Positions 16,701-23,891 of a stretch of DNA of 64,000 nt are shown here, piece after piece (positions within the stretch are counted from its first letter, which is position 1; every line of letters starts with the position of its first letter). Under the pieces are notes generated by a model. The model did not search any database and was not told the DNA's origin. It saw only the letters and a list, made by a program, of their open reading frames with translations. The translations under genes and the position numbers were made by a program. Source of the stretch: DATBFG01 sp036558645 (GTDB lineage: Bacteria; Acidobacteriota; Terriglobia; Terriglobales; Acidobacteriaceae); assembly GCA_036558645.1 (NCBI GenBank), contig DATBFG010000028.1:1-64000 (forward strand). The letters run 5' to 3'.

Positions 16701-17578
16701 ACGCCAGATGAAGTTAGTTCCCCCAATGCGTGATTGGCAGGGTCGATCGCGACGCTGACAGGCTCTCCAGCAGCGAGCGCCCGGATGCAAAGATCCGTAA
16801 TGAAATTCAGGGCCCGGCGATCGTGACGCGCCCGGACGGATGACGCCAATTGGTAAGACTCGGCAGACACCGACTGTAACGCAAAGCCATCTCCCTGGCG
16901 ACACGCAATGCAAACAAGCGGTGAACGGAGCTGCAATCGCGTTCTCTCGGCCAAAGCTTCAAGGACGGTTGCTGGATCCGCGATTCCATGCAAAGCCTGC
17001 GCTACCTGCGCCAGGATCTCCGCGCGCCGGTGGTCCTCCCGTGAGGCTTGGTTCAGTCGCCCGGCTTCTAACAGGCTTCCCAGCTGTCCTGCCAAGATGG
17101 TGGCTTTTGCCGCATGATCCTCCCCAAAAAAATTTGGCTGGGAGTCATGGATGAAAACCGCAGCACCAATCACCTCATTGGACACCATCAAAGGCGCAGC
17201 CATCATTGACCTGGCGTGAAACTCCGCTGCTTTCGGATATCGAAGGGCATCAAGGTTGTTTGCATATACCGTTTTGCGCTTTCGAATGGATTCGGTTGCG
17301 ACATCGCTATCGCTCGTCCGCATACGGGAACCACGAAAACGCTCAGCATTCAAACCATCAGCTTCGCTTCCAACCAACTCGTCGGAAGAAGCACACTGCC
17401 AGAAGTAAGTGCCACCAACTTGGAAAAATTCACGAGTGGCGCGGCAAAAAAGTTGAATCAATTCGTCGCTGGTGGTGCCCCTTGCAGCAGCGGCTGAGAA
17501 CTGAAGTAACAGCTTTTGAAACGCCTCGTCTGGTCGCGGGCTTAGACCGTCAATCAGCGCCGAGTTTCCCGCGTGCAT
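13742..17578 (-). CDS. soluble multi-sensor histidine kinase (4 GAF, 3 PAS, HisKA, HATPase)
   Basis: The protein has 1278 residues with no transmembrane segment, so it is probably cytoplasmic. It shows four GAF-like domains (roughly 40-190, 200-345, 360-510, 520-675) and three PAS domains (about 680-790, 795-910, 915-1035; start motifs WIEIFDAITDFIVVHD, YRELFDNIQEGLFF, ILNNTQSLILVVD). A HisKA H-box (VSGVAHEVNNPLTAIL, near 1055) and an HATPase domain follow, with N box NILNNAYDA, G1 DNGYGI, and FFTTKEVGKGTGLGLSI. The first PAS contains a CPFC pair that could bind metal or sense redox. It heads the operon with a receiver and a sigma-54 activator, both overlapping by 4 bp. Kinase-to-activator signalling is the likely path. 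The ATG at 17578 has no clear Shine-Dalgarno sequence. Confidence 0.93.
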   Translation of the reverse strand: MHAGNSALIDGLSPRPDEAFQKLLLQFSAAAARGTTSDELIQLFCRATREFFQVGGTYFWQCASSDELVGSEADGLNAERFRGSRMRTSDSDVATESIRKRKTVYANNLDALRYPKAAEFHARSMMAAPLMVSNEVIGAAVFIHDSQPNFFGEDHAAKATILAGQLGSLLEAGRLNQASREDHRRAEILAQVAQALHGIADPATVLEALAERTRLQLRSPLVCIACRQGDGFALQSVSAESYQLASSVRARHDRRALNFITDLCIRALAAGEPVSVAIDPANHALGELTSSGVLIIAPFRTSRTEGAVLVYPRAHSIFTADEKSLAAAITSFGAVAVANAELCLIARSQAHELHQLLELSSDLGSIGRLDEFMQQFSLRAGDFLGFGRAVIGLVDENGDFHVRWASDNGKTISVNMVLPPGIATQALLNREVFWSNDPSQIPGANLDLISAFNIRQLLAVPLLGSNGQVLGMFGVLDRLDKCGITPEDIRRARVLGGQAAVVLEVTHNLHLSEQHRHRAESLMELALELNSSLHLPEFASSFTRRAIDMMRARAAALAVTLDSGLDVVALQGVADTGPSLLRRLGRSLTEVMSKRSDPIISATAQELFGPGLISSLGWQDCTLVRLRSPSGDLVGVLCLADRTTSLTQEDAQLLQAIAGHASVALENARLFTRMDHANRHWIEIFDAITDFIVVHDNSGNVLRVNRSLAEFIGVRPQQLIGVNMQALLAMGQDSPRQFCPFCLTAANSPDEYVHPVLERTYLVSTSRVHGANTEAMQTIHVLKDITDRREAERRYRELFDNIQEGLFFSTEDGHFIEVNDALVRMLGYESREELLQTDVGAELYLSPEHRARAMAEIRDHHALRNYEATLRRKDGTPIHVLINAFAIHDSQGRVTQYRGLMLDITDLKSYQSELQRERDFSGRILNNTQSLILVVDTAGLVSYANRRWLEMGYEQDQLIGAPLVNLVSPTRRDAFHEAFSATLAGRQVDNLDLQILYRDGRIGHFSVNLGPMRDEQAEVTSLVVVMTDVTDSAILQAKLVHAEKLAAVGQLVSGVAHEVNNPLTAILGFADLLMENTDLPEIVRKDLRVILQEAQRTKLIVQNLLSFARQMPPQRKPVQLNQILHRTVQLRAYDFHSHGVEVVEQLDVDLPSVVGDAHQLQQVFLNILNNAYDAVRETGRPARIAITTQSRDEFVEIAFRDNGYGISYPDRIFDPFFTTKEVGKGTGLGLSICYGIVHEHGGEIVCHNNEDAEGATFVVRLPKESDAGHLGIAAGGAP

Positions 17579-17635
17579 GGTCAGTAGGGCACCATCGAAA
17601 CGTATCAGTTACTCCAAGTAATTGAATATAGAGGA

Positions 17636-17665
17636 AAAATAGTCTTCAATCTCATTTTGAGTCAA
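17636..17665 (-). promoter_or_regulatory. candidate sigma-70 promoter for the kinase operon
   Basis: On the minus strand TTGACT (17665-17660) and TATTTT (17641-17636) are 18 bp apart, giving a leader of about 50 nt before the kinase ATG at 17578. An alternative -10, TATATT, lies just downstream. Confidence 0.4.
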
Positions 17666-17723
17666 GAAAAAATCGGGGCAGGTGCCGATTTGTGAAATCC
17701 CGTCGGTCGCGTCCCGCACCGCC

Positions 17724-17736
17724 TCTCACCGTGAGA
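17724..17736. promoter_or_regulatory. 13-bp palindrome TCTCAC-C-GTGAGA, candidate operator/UAS
   Basis: This perfect 6-1-6 inverted repeat matches the one at 11881-11893 except for the central base. It lies about 155 bp upstream of the predicted sigma-54 start site, a usual distance for an activator upstream site, and about 60 bp upstream of the kinase-operon -35 box. Confidence 0.5.
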
Positions 17737-17858
17737 TTTGAGCCATCCATCGGCTCCGCAAGAGGCCATGGCCGATCGTAAGCTGGCCCAAGGTAAGACG
17801 CTATTCCACAATGGATTAGCCCTTTTTTCCAAGAGCTCTATCAGGGGCAGAAAACAGT

Positions 17859-17873
17859 TGGTAACGGCATTGC
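17859..17873 (+). promoter_or_regulatory. candidate sigma-54 (-24/-12) promoter
   Basis: TGGTAA-N5-TTGC matches the spacing of the sigma-54 consensus TGGCAC-N5-TTGC: GG at 17860-17861, ten bases, then GC at 17872-17873. Transcription would start near 17885, upstream of the TonB-like gene and the chemotaxis genes. The -24 half is imperfect (TAA for CAC). Confidence 0.5.
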
Positions 17874-17918
17874 GGTTACGTAACAGGTAATACTTCCCCG
17901 GCTAGGAGAAAGACATCC

Positions 17919-18272
17919 GTGAAACGGTTCTTGCGAGTAACCACGATCGTGCTGTACCTGCTACTCGGAACTGGGACGATTTCTGCTGTCCTCACCCCCG
18001 TCGACGCGTTCGCACAGGAAGAGCTGTCACGCAAGGTGAAGAACAAGGTGCCGCCAATCTACCCCGATATCGCGCGGCGGATGAACATCAGTGGGACCGT
18101 GAGAGTGTCAGTAGTGGTGACACAAAACGGAACGGTCCGGAGCACCAAGGTCCTAGGTGGCCATCCGTTGCTGATTGGCGCAGCCACCGAGGCGCTCAAG
18201 AAGTGGAAGTTTGAGCCGGCCACAGAAGAGAGCACCGGCGTCGTGGAATTCAAGTTCGCACCCCAAGATTAA
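17919..18272 (+). CDS. small periplasmic TonB C-terminal domain protein
   Basis: The protein has 117 residues. An N-terminal hydrophobic segment ending VDAFAQEE is a signal peptide or anchor. A TonB C-terminal domain follows directly (VPPIYPDIARRMNISGTVRV ... EALKKWKFEPA). It lacks the long proline-rich spacer of TonB, so it is too short to span the periplasm in the usual way. GTG start at 17919, with AGGAGA at 17904-17909. It is the first gene after the sigma-54-like promoter, and the receptor gene of the chemosensory operon starts 70 bp later. A link to that operon is by position only. Confidence 0.8.
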   Translation: MKRFLRVTTIVLYLLLGTGTISAVLTPVDAFAQEELSRKVKNKVPPIYPDIARRMNISGTVRVSVVVTQNGTVRSTKVLGGHPLLIGAATEALKKWKFEPATEESTGVVEFKFAPQD

Positions 18273-18342
18273 AGCGGTCAGACCAGAACATGTGCGCGGG
18301 TAAGTACCAGCCCCGCAGGCATTGGTAGGCAAAGGAGCAGCG

Positions 18343-20313
18343 ATGACGATCGGCAAGAAACTCTACGTCAACTTTGGAGCCGTCCTTGCGATGGTCTTGG
18401 TGTTGTTCCTGGTTAACCTGATTGCCGTACAGCGCGAGCACAGTGCCAAGGCGGCCGCTGCTCAGTCGCTCGAACTTGCCGATGCTACAGACAAACTACG
18501 CTTTCAGATGATGCAAAACCGACTTTACCTGAGCAACTACCTTCTGAGCGGTGATACCCGTGAACTGGATCGCATGAATGACGGAATCCGCCAGCTGAAC
18601 GAAAAGACCGAGCGTGCTCAGGCCTTAACCAACTCTGATCAACAGAAAGCGGCTCTTGAAAAGGTACAAGAGAGCGAAGGTAACTGGGCAAAAGAGTTTG
18701 CGGCATCTCTGGCCGAAAAGCGGAAACAGGTCGATTCCGGCAATGCAACCGTCGCAGAGCTGCAGATCTTCTATCTGCAGAAGGACGCCGCGTCGTGGGT
18801 CAAGTCGGCTACAGAGTACCTCGACATCGCTGATCAGGAAAACCGAAAGATGGTTAGCGAGCGCAGAAAATCGGACGACTCAGCGGCGGCCGCGACCGTG
18901 ATCTTGGCGTTGGTGAGTACGATCCTCGCATTGGGACTCGGTGTCGTCATCGCTTATAGCACTGCCAAGTCAATCACGGGACCACTCAACGCCCTGATGA
19001 AGGTGACGCAACAAATTGGTGATGCCGGTGACCTAGAACATGAAATTGATATTCAACGGAAGGATGAGATCGGTGAACTGGCTCGAACCTTCGCCAAAAT
19101 GGTCGTTTACCTAAAGGAGATGGCCGCAATCTCCGAGGCAATCGCGGGAGGCAATTTGGCGGTATCCGTTCAACCGCGGTCCAAGAACGATACGCTCGGC
19201 AATGCTTTCTCTCGGATGGTCGAAGGCTTGCGAAACCTGGTTCGCAACGTTCGCGACACGGCCTCCCAGGTTGCGAGTGCATCGGGACAGGTGGCCGGCG
19301 CTTCTGATGAGTCAGCGAAGATCAGCCTGCAGACCTCCTCTGCGATCGACGAAGTCACCAGCACAATGCACGAAATGAGTGTCAACGTGCAGAACATGGT
19401 GAAAAGTACACAGGTTCAAGCGTCCAGCGTCAGTGAGACATCCGCCTCGATTGATCAAATGGTGGCCTCGATCCAGCGGGTGGCAGACACAGCCAAGGTG
19501 CTGCTCGACATCTCGAACAGATCCCGCGAAGAGGTACACAGCGGTATCACCACAATGGACAAAGCCACCGATGGCCTTAACAAAATCAACACCACGATTC
19601 GGTCATCCGGCGAAATCATCGATGTCCTGGGACAGAGGGCCGACGATATTGGAAAAATCATCGAGGTCATTGACGACCTTGCAGAGCAAACCAACCTCCT
19701 TGCGCTGAACGCCGCGATCGAGGCAGCACGCGCGGGTGAGCACGGCCTCGGGTTCGCCGTAGTGGCAGATGAAGTCCGCAAACTTGCAGAAAAGTCTGCT
19801 CAATCCACCAAAGAAATTTCTGAGCTGATCGAAAGTATCCAGAAAGAAGCACGTAAAGCTGTCGAAAACATGGATCGCAGCACTGGCATTGTCAACGAAG
19901 GTCTGGGCCTGGGACAGGAGTTGAACGGAGCTCTGCGAAAGATTTCGAACGTCGTCACGGAAGTTTACAAATTCGCGCAGGAGATTGGCGCTGCCACTAA
20001 CGAGCAATCGCATGGTTCCTCACAGATTGCCCGGGCGACTACTCGTTTGAACGAGATCACTCATGAGATCAACTCCGCAGTCGAGGAACAGGCCTCGGGG
20101 GCACAAGCCGTGGTCAAGGCGATGGAACGGATGCGCGAACTGGTGCAGCAAACCACCTCTGGTTCCACGGAACTGGCGGCCTCAGCGGAGCAGATGTCAA
20201 AGATGTCGCGAGACATGTTGGGATCGATGGACCGCTTTAGCCTGGAGCAAGGCGAAGGCGCACGCTCACAGGATCGACCCGCGGCACGTTACGCCGCCAC
20301 GGGACGCAACTGA
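18343..20313 (+). CDS. methyl-accepting chemotaxis protein
   Basis: The protein has 656 residues. TM1 is near 10-30 (FGAVLAMVLVLFLVNLIAV), followed by a periplasmic helical bundle of about 150 residues resembling CHASE3/4HB sensors (QNRLYLSNYLLSGDTREL). TM2 is near 188-208, then HAMP and the long cytoplasmic signalling coiled coil. The conserved hairpin tip that contacts CheA/CheW is present (DDLAEQTNLLALNAAIEAAR AGEHGLGFAVVADEVRKLAE). The ATG at 18343 is preferred over an upstream TTG (18322) because AAAGGAG lies 7 nt before it and the protein then opens with the standard basic MTIGKK. It is the receptor of the operon that follows. The ligand is unknown. Confidence 0.95.
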   Translation: MTIGKKLYVNFGAVLAMVLVLFLVNLIAVQREHSAKAAAAQSLELADATDKLRFQMMQNRLYLSNYLLSGDTRELDRMNDGIRQLNEKTERAQALTNSDQQKAALEKVQESEGNWAKEFAASLAEKRKQVDSGNATVAELQIFYLQKDAASWVKSATEYLDIADQENRKMVSERRKSDDSAAAATVILALVSTILALGLGVVIAYSTAKSITGPLNALMKVTQQIGDAGDLEHEIDIQRKDEIGELARTFAKMVVYLKEMAAISEAIAGGNLAVSVQPRSKNDTLGNAFSRMVEGLRNLVRNVRDTASQVASASGQVAGASDESAKISLQTSSAIDEVTSTMHEMSVNVQNMVKSTQVQASSVSETSASIDQMVASIQRVADTAKVLLDISNRSREEVHSGITTMDKATDGLNKINTTIRSSGEIIDVLGQRADDIGKIIEVIDDLAEQTNLLALNAAIEAARAGEHGLGFAVVADEVRKLAEKSAQSTKEISELIESIQKEARKAVENMDRSTGIVNEGLGLGQELNGALRKISNVVTEVYKFAQEIGAATNEQSHGSSQIARATTRLNEITHEINSAVEEQASGAQAVVKAMERMRELVQQTTSGSTELAASAEQMSKMSRDMLGSMDRFSLEQGEGARSQDRPAARYAATGRN

Positions 20314-20321
20314 GCAACACA

Positions 20322-20840
20322 ATGACCCGGGACCTGCACATCGTCGGCTTCCGCGTGGGGCGTGAAACGTATGGTGTTCCCATTACCAGCCTGCACGAGA
20401 TTGTGCGCGTTCCAGAGATTACCTCTGTTCCCGATGCTCCCGACTACATGGAAGGAGTCATCAACCTGCGTGGAAGGATCGTGTCCGTCATCGACTTACG
20501 CAAGCGGTTCGGAGAAAAGGAAATTCGCACACACCGCCAGAATCGGATCTTGGTAGTCGAGCACAACGGGCGCCTCTCTGGACTGATCGTCGATTCGGCG
20601 ACGGAAGTGCTAAAAATCCCGGCTGCTGATGTAGAGGCATCCCCGGCCGGATTTGAAGAAGGCAATTTGAATTGTGTAAGCGGACTGGGTAAGTACGGTG
20701 GCAGACTCATCGTGCTCCTAGAAATGGCAACCCTGCTCGAGTTCAGCAGGTCAATTCGCGGGAACCGAGAGAAGGAAAGCGCCGGCACCAGCCAGAGCCC
20801 AGAGTCTGTAAAGCAGGCGACGGCGGCGGGGAAACCGTAG
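20322..20840 (+). CDS. cheW: chemotaxis coupling protein CheW
   Basis: The protein has 172 residues. The CheW fold is clear: LHIVGFRVGRETYGVPITSL at the start, then PDYMEGVINLRGRIVSVIDL, RILVVEHNGRLSGLIVDSAT and GKYGGRLIVLLEM. It couples the receptor at 18343 to the CheA at 21771. The C-terminal 30 residues are a polar tail with no motif. It starts 8 bp after the receptor stop, and the CheR gene begins 28 bp later, so all belong to one operon. Confidence 0.95.
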   Translation: MTRDLHIVGFRVGRETYGVPITSLHEIVRVPEITSVPDAPDYMEGVINLRGRIVSVIDLRKRFGEKEIRTHRQNRILVVEHNGRLSGLIVDSATEVLKIPAADVEASPAGFEEGNLNCVSGLGKYGGRLIVLLEMATLLEFSRSIRGNREKESAGTSQSPESVKQATAAGKP

Positions 20841-20868
20841 GACGCACGGTACAGAGGACCCGATTCTC

Positions 20869-21774
20869 ATGAGTGTATCCAGCCCATTGACGCAGTTTAC
20901 CGAGGCAGAGCTGAAATTGCTCCAGGCCCTGGTGTATCAGGAGTGCGGGATGCACTTCGATGAACGCCGTAGCCATTTTCTGCAAGACCGTTTGCATCGC
21001 CGGTTAAAAGAATGCCAGCTTGATTCTTTCTACAGCTACTACCGCCTGCTCATCAGCCCTCAGGGCAAGGAAGAACTTGCGCGCTTACTGGAAAACCTGA
21101 CTGTCAACGAAACCAGCTTTTTTCGGAACAAAGCTCAGCTCGATCTCTTCCACAAATACATTTTGGACGACCTCTTGCACCGAAAGCAGTGTCGTCGCGA
21201 CTATACGATCCGCTTATGGAGTGCGGGGTGCTCTACCGGGCAAGAACCTTACACACTAGCCATGCTGGTAGCCGATGCTCTCGCTTATTACTACCTGCGA
21301 AATCCCGTGCCGTACGAAATGCCGACACCGAAGCCGCTCGTGCCTCCGCCATGGAAAGTAGAAATATTGGCAAGCGACATCAGCTATTCGGCATTGCGTG
21401 CGGCACAAGATGGCACCTACGGCGAGTCGCAGATGGGCTCTGTCGACTACAGCTACCGACTGCGTTACTTCGACAAGATTGGCGAGCGGTATGCGGTCAA
21501 GAAGTCGGTCAAGGAGCTTGTGCACTTCGATTTTCACAACCTGAAAACCGAGTTCCTCCCGCAACGAAACGACATGATTTTTTGCCGCAACGTGATGATG
21601 TACTTCGATGAGCCGGAACAGCGGAGGTTGATCGACAAATTCGCGCGCTGTTTAAACGCGGAGGGCTATCTCTTCGTTGGTCATGCGGAAAGTCTGCTAG
21701 GACTAACCGACAAGTTCGCGATGGTGCATCGCAACAATGGCACTGCGTATCAGAGGATCGAGGTGAGGGCGTGA
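20869..21774 (+). CDS. cheR: chemoreceptor glutamate methyltransferase CheR
   Basis: The 301-residue protein has standard CheR motifs: TVNETSFFRNKAQLDLF, the SAM loop WSAGCSTGQEPYTLAML, SDISYSALRAAQDGTY and MIFCRNVMMYFDEP. It uses SAM to methylate glutamates on the receptor's adaptation helices. These motifs contrast with the altered ones of the other CheR-like protein at 8661. The last four bases overlap the cheA GTG start, so translation is probably coupled. Confidence 0.95.
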   Translation: MSVSSPLTQFTEAELKLLQALVYQECGMHFDERRSHFLQDRLHRRLKECQLDSFYSYYRLLISPQGKEELARLLENLTVNETSFFRNKAQLDLFHKYILDDLLHRKQCRRDYTIRLWSAGCSTGQEPYTLAMLVADALAYYYLRNPVPYEMPTPKPLVPPPWKVEILASDISYSALRAAQDGTYGESQMGSVDYSYRLRYFDKIGERYAVKKSVKELVHFDFHNLKTEFLPQRNDMIFCRNVMMYFDEPEQRRLIDKFARCLNAEGYLFVGHAESLLGLTDKFAMVHRNNGTAYQRIEVRA

Positions 21775-23891
21775 GCCAGTCGTCGGATGAACGCGGCGCT
21801 GAAATGAGAGAGCTTTTTTTTGAGACCTCTCAGGAGCTACTGCAAGCGCTCAACGAGGAGGCGCTCAAACTGGAAAAGCGCCCAGAAGATGCGGAGGCGA
21901 TCCGCAGCTTGCGACGCATTGTGCATACGTTGAAGGGGGACGCCGCCGCCTGCGGATACAGCGAATTGAGTGAACTCGCCCATGAGTTCGAGGATGCGCT
22001 CGCACTGGACGCGGTCTCGGGAAAGAAAACGCTGGCCGAAGTGGCATTTGCCGTGGCCGATGCCTTCGCCAGCATGCTGGCCGCATACCGCCGCCGGGGA
22101 AAAGTCCCTACCGGGGAAGCTTCGCGAAAGATGATTCGCGAACTGGCCACAACATCACCGGCAAGGAAGGGCCGCAAGAAGAAGAAAGGTACAGAGCCGG
22201 CATCACCCTCGACATGGACGGAATACGAGAAACTGGCGATTCAAAAAGCGCATAACGACCGCAAGAATGTTTATCACATCGTAGCTCATGTCGATCGAAA
22301 CTGCGCAATGCCGATCGCTGCGCGCCAGCTATTGACCAATGCTTTGAGTGCTTGTGGTGAGATATTGGCATCGCGACCGCAAGATTTGTCAGCGGCGGCG
22401 ATCCAACGACTCGAGATCATTCTTTCTAGTGACAAACTGGCGGAGCATATCGCAGCGAAATGCCGCATTCCGACGATCATCGCTACAGCTGAAGTAAAGT
22501 CCCTCGAGCCAACAGGTGTCCCGTCACCCTCTGCAGGAACTGCAGCCGAGACCCGGCCCCCTACAGACGCTGTCGCAACAACACCTTCGCCAGAAGCAGA
22601 AACCAAGGTCCACGGGTTGACTGCTGCCGACAATATTTTGCGGGTTGATGCCGAGCGCATCGATAACGTGATGAACCTGGTTGGTGAGTTGATCATTGCG
22701 AAATCCATGTTCCAGCAGGCGCTCACTGAATTTGCCAAACTCCATCCCAAGGATGCCTCACGCGGACGTTTTTCAGACGCCATCGCCTTTCAAGCCCGCG
22801 TTCTGAACGATCTGCAAAGGTCGGTAATGAAGATTCGCATGGTTCCAGTGGATCAACTGTTCCGACGTTTCCCGCGCATGCTGCGGGATACGGCGAAGGC
22901 TTGCGAAAAAGAAGTGGATCTGGCAATCACTGGCGAGGACACCGACCTCGACAAGAGTCTCTTGGATGCACTCGCTGAACCACTGACTCACCTGGTGCGC
23001 AACGCAGTCAGCCATGGCATTGAAAAACCGCAGGAGCGCGCCTCTGCTGGAAAATCACCCCGGGGGACGGTGCGCCTGAATGCCTACCATCAGGGTAACC
23101 AGGTGATCGTCGAAATCAGCGATGACGGTCGGGGAATCGATGTCCAAAGGGTTCGAACCAAGGCTGTAGAACAGCGTGTATTTACTCCAGATGAGGCGGT
23201 ACGCCAGAGTGACGCCGCTATTCTTGAACTGGTCTTTCGACCAGGTTTCAGCACTGCGGAGGAGGTCACGGAAATCTCCGGGCGCGGCGTAGGACTCGAC
23301 GTTGTTCAGTCAGTTCTGCAACGGCTCAAAGGAACGATCGAAATCGATACCCATGTTGGCCAAGGGACTACTTTTCGTCTGAAGTTGCCCCTGACACTCG
23401 CGATCATCAAGGCATTGCTTTTTTCCGTGAACCACCGGCTCTATGCACTGCCTTTGAATGCAGTAGCGGAAATTACACGTACGCGGGAATCCGAAGTTCA
23501 CAGGGTTGGAAACAACGAAATTCTGCGGATGCGGAACGAGGTCCTGCCCCTGGTGCGGTTGGGCTTGACAAGTTCGTCCGACCAACCCGAAAACATGAAA
23601 CTCTTCGTACTCGTCATTCGTTCCGGTGAGCGAAAGCTTGGCTTGATTGTCGATTCCCTCGCTGGCGAAGACGAACTGGTGATTAAGGCGTTGGACGATC
23701 AGACTGTCGCGACTGATCTCGTTAGCGGAGCTTCAATTCTTGGAGATGGGCGTGTCGTACTGATTCTGAATCTTGCCGCGGTTGTGGATCGCTTCACCAA
23801 GACGCGGCTCAACGAAGACGGTATGACTGGCGGTTTGCTTCTTTCGCGCGCCGACCGCGCTATGTCGGCGGCTGCCGGGGGTGGCGTGTAA
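21771..23891 (+). CDS. cheA: chemotaxis histidine kinase CheA
   Basis: The 706-residue protein opens with an HPt (P1) domain carrying phosphorylatable His52 in RIVHTLKGDAAACGYSEL. A variable middle region of about 200 residues follows, in which a typical CheY-binding P2 domain is not obvious. The dimerisation domain is MNLVGELIIAKS..., and the HATPase domain shows NAVSHGIE, ISDDGRGID and SGRGVGLDVV. A C-terminal CheW-like regulatory domain completes it (LPLTLAIIKALLFSVNHRLY). It phosphorylates CheY and CheB. The GTG start overlaps cheR by 4 bp, and the stop overlaps the cheB ATG by one base (TAATG). Confidence 0.96.
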   Translation: MSQSSDERGAEMRELFFETSQELLQALNEEALKLEKRPEDAEAIRSLRRIVHTLKGDAAACGYSELSELAHEFEDALALDAVSGKKTLAEVAFAVADAFASMLAAYRRRGKVPTGEASRKMIRELATTSPARKGRKKKKGTEPASPSTWTEYEKLAIQKAHNDRKNVYHIVAHVDRNCAMPIAARQLLTNALSACGEILASRPQDLSAAAIQRLEIILSSDKLAEHIAAKCRIPTIIATAEVKSLEPTGVPSPSAGTAAETRPPTDAVATTPSPEAETKVHGLTAADNILRVDAERIDNVMNLVGELIIAKSMFQQALTEFAKLHPKDASRGRFSDAIAFQARVLNDLQRSVMKIRMVPVDQLFRRFPRMLRDTAKACEKEVDLAITGEDTDLDKSLLDALAEPLTHLVRNAVSHGIEKPQERASAGKSPRGTVRLNAYHQGNQVIVEISDDGRGIDVQRVRTKAVEQRVFTPDEAVRQSDAAILELVFRPGFSTAEEVTEISGRGVGLDVVQSVLQRLKGTIEIDTHVGQGTTFRLKLPLTLAIIKALLFSVNHRLYALPLNAVAEITRTRESEVHRVGNNEILRMRNEVLPLVRLGLTSSSDQPENMKLFVLVIRSGERKLGLIVDSLAGEDELVIKALDDQTVATDLVSGASILGDGRVVLILNLAAVVDRFTKTRLNEDGMTGGLLLSRADRAMSAAAGGGV

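Larger units (their letters stand above)
17579..17918. other. 340-bp divergent regulatory region between the kinase operon and the TonB/chemotaxis operon
   Basis: No coding sequence is supported here. Three signals are visible and listed separately: a minus-strand sigma-70-like promoter (TTGACT / TATTTT), a 13-bp palindrome, and a plus-strand sigma-54-like element. Confidence 0.6.
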
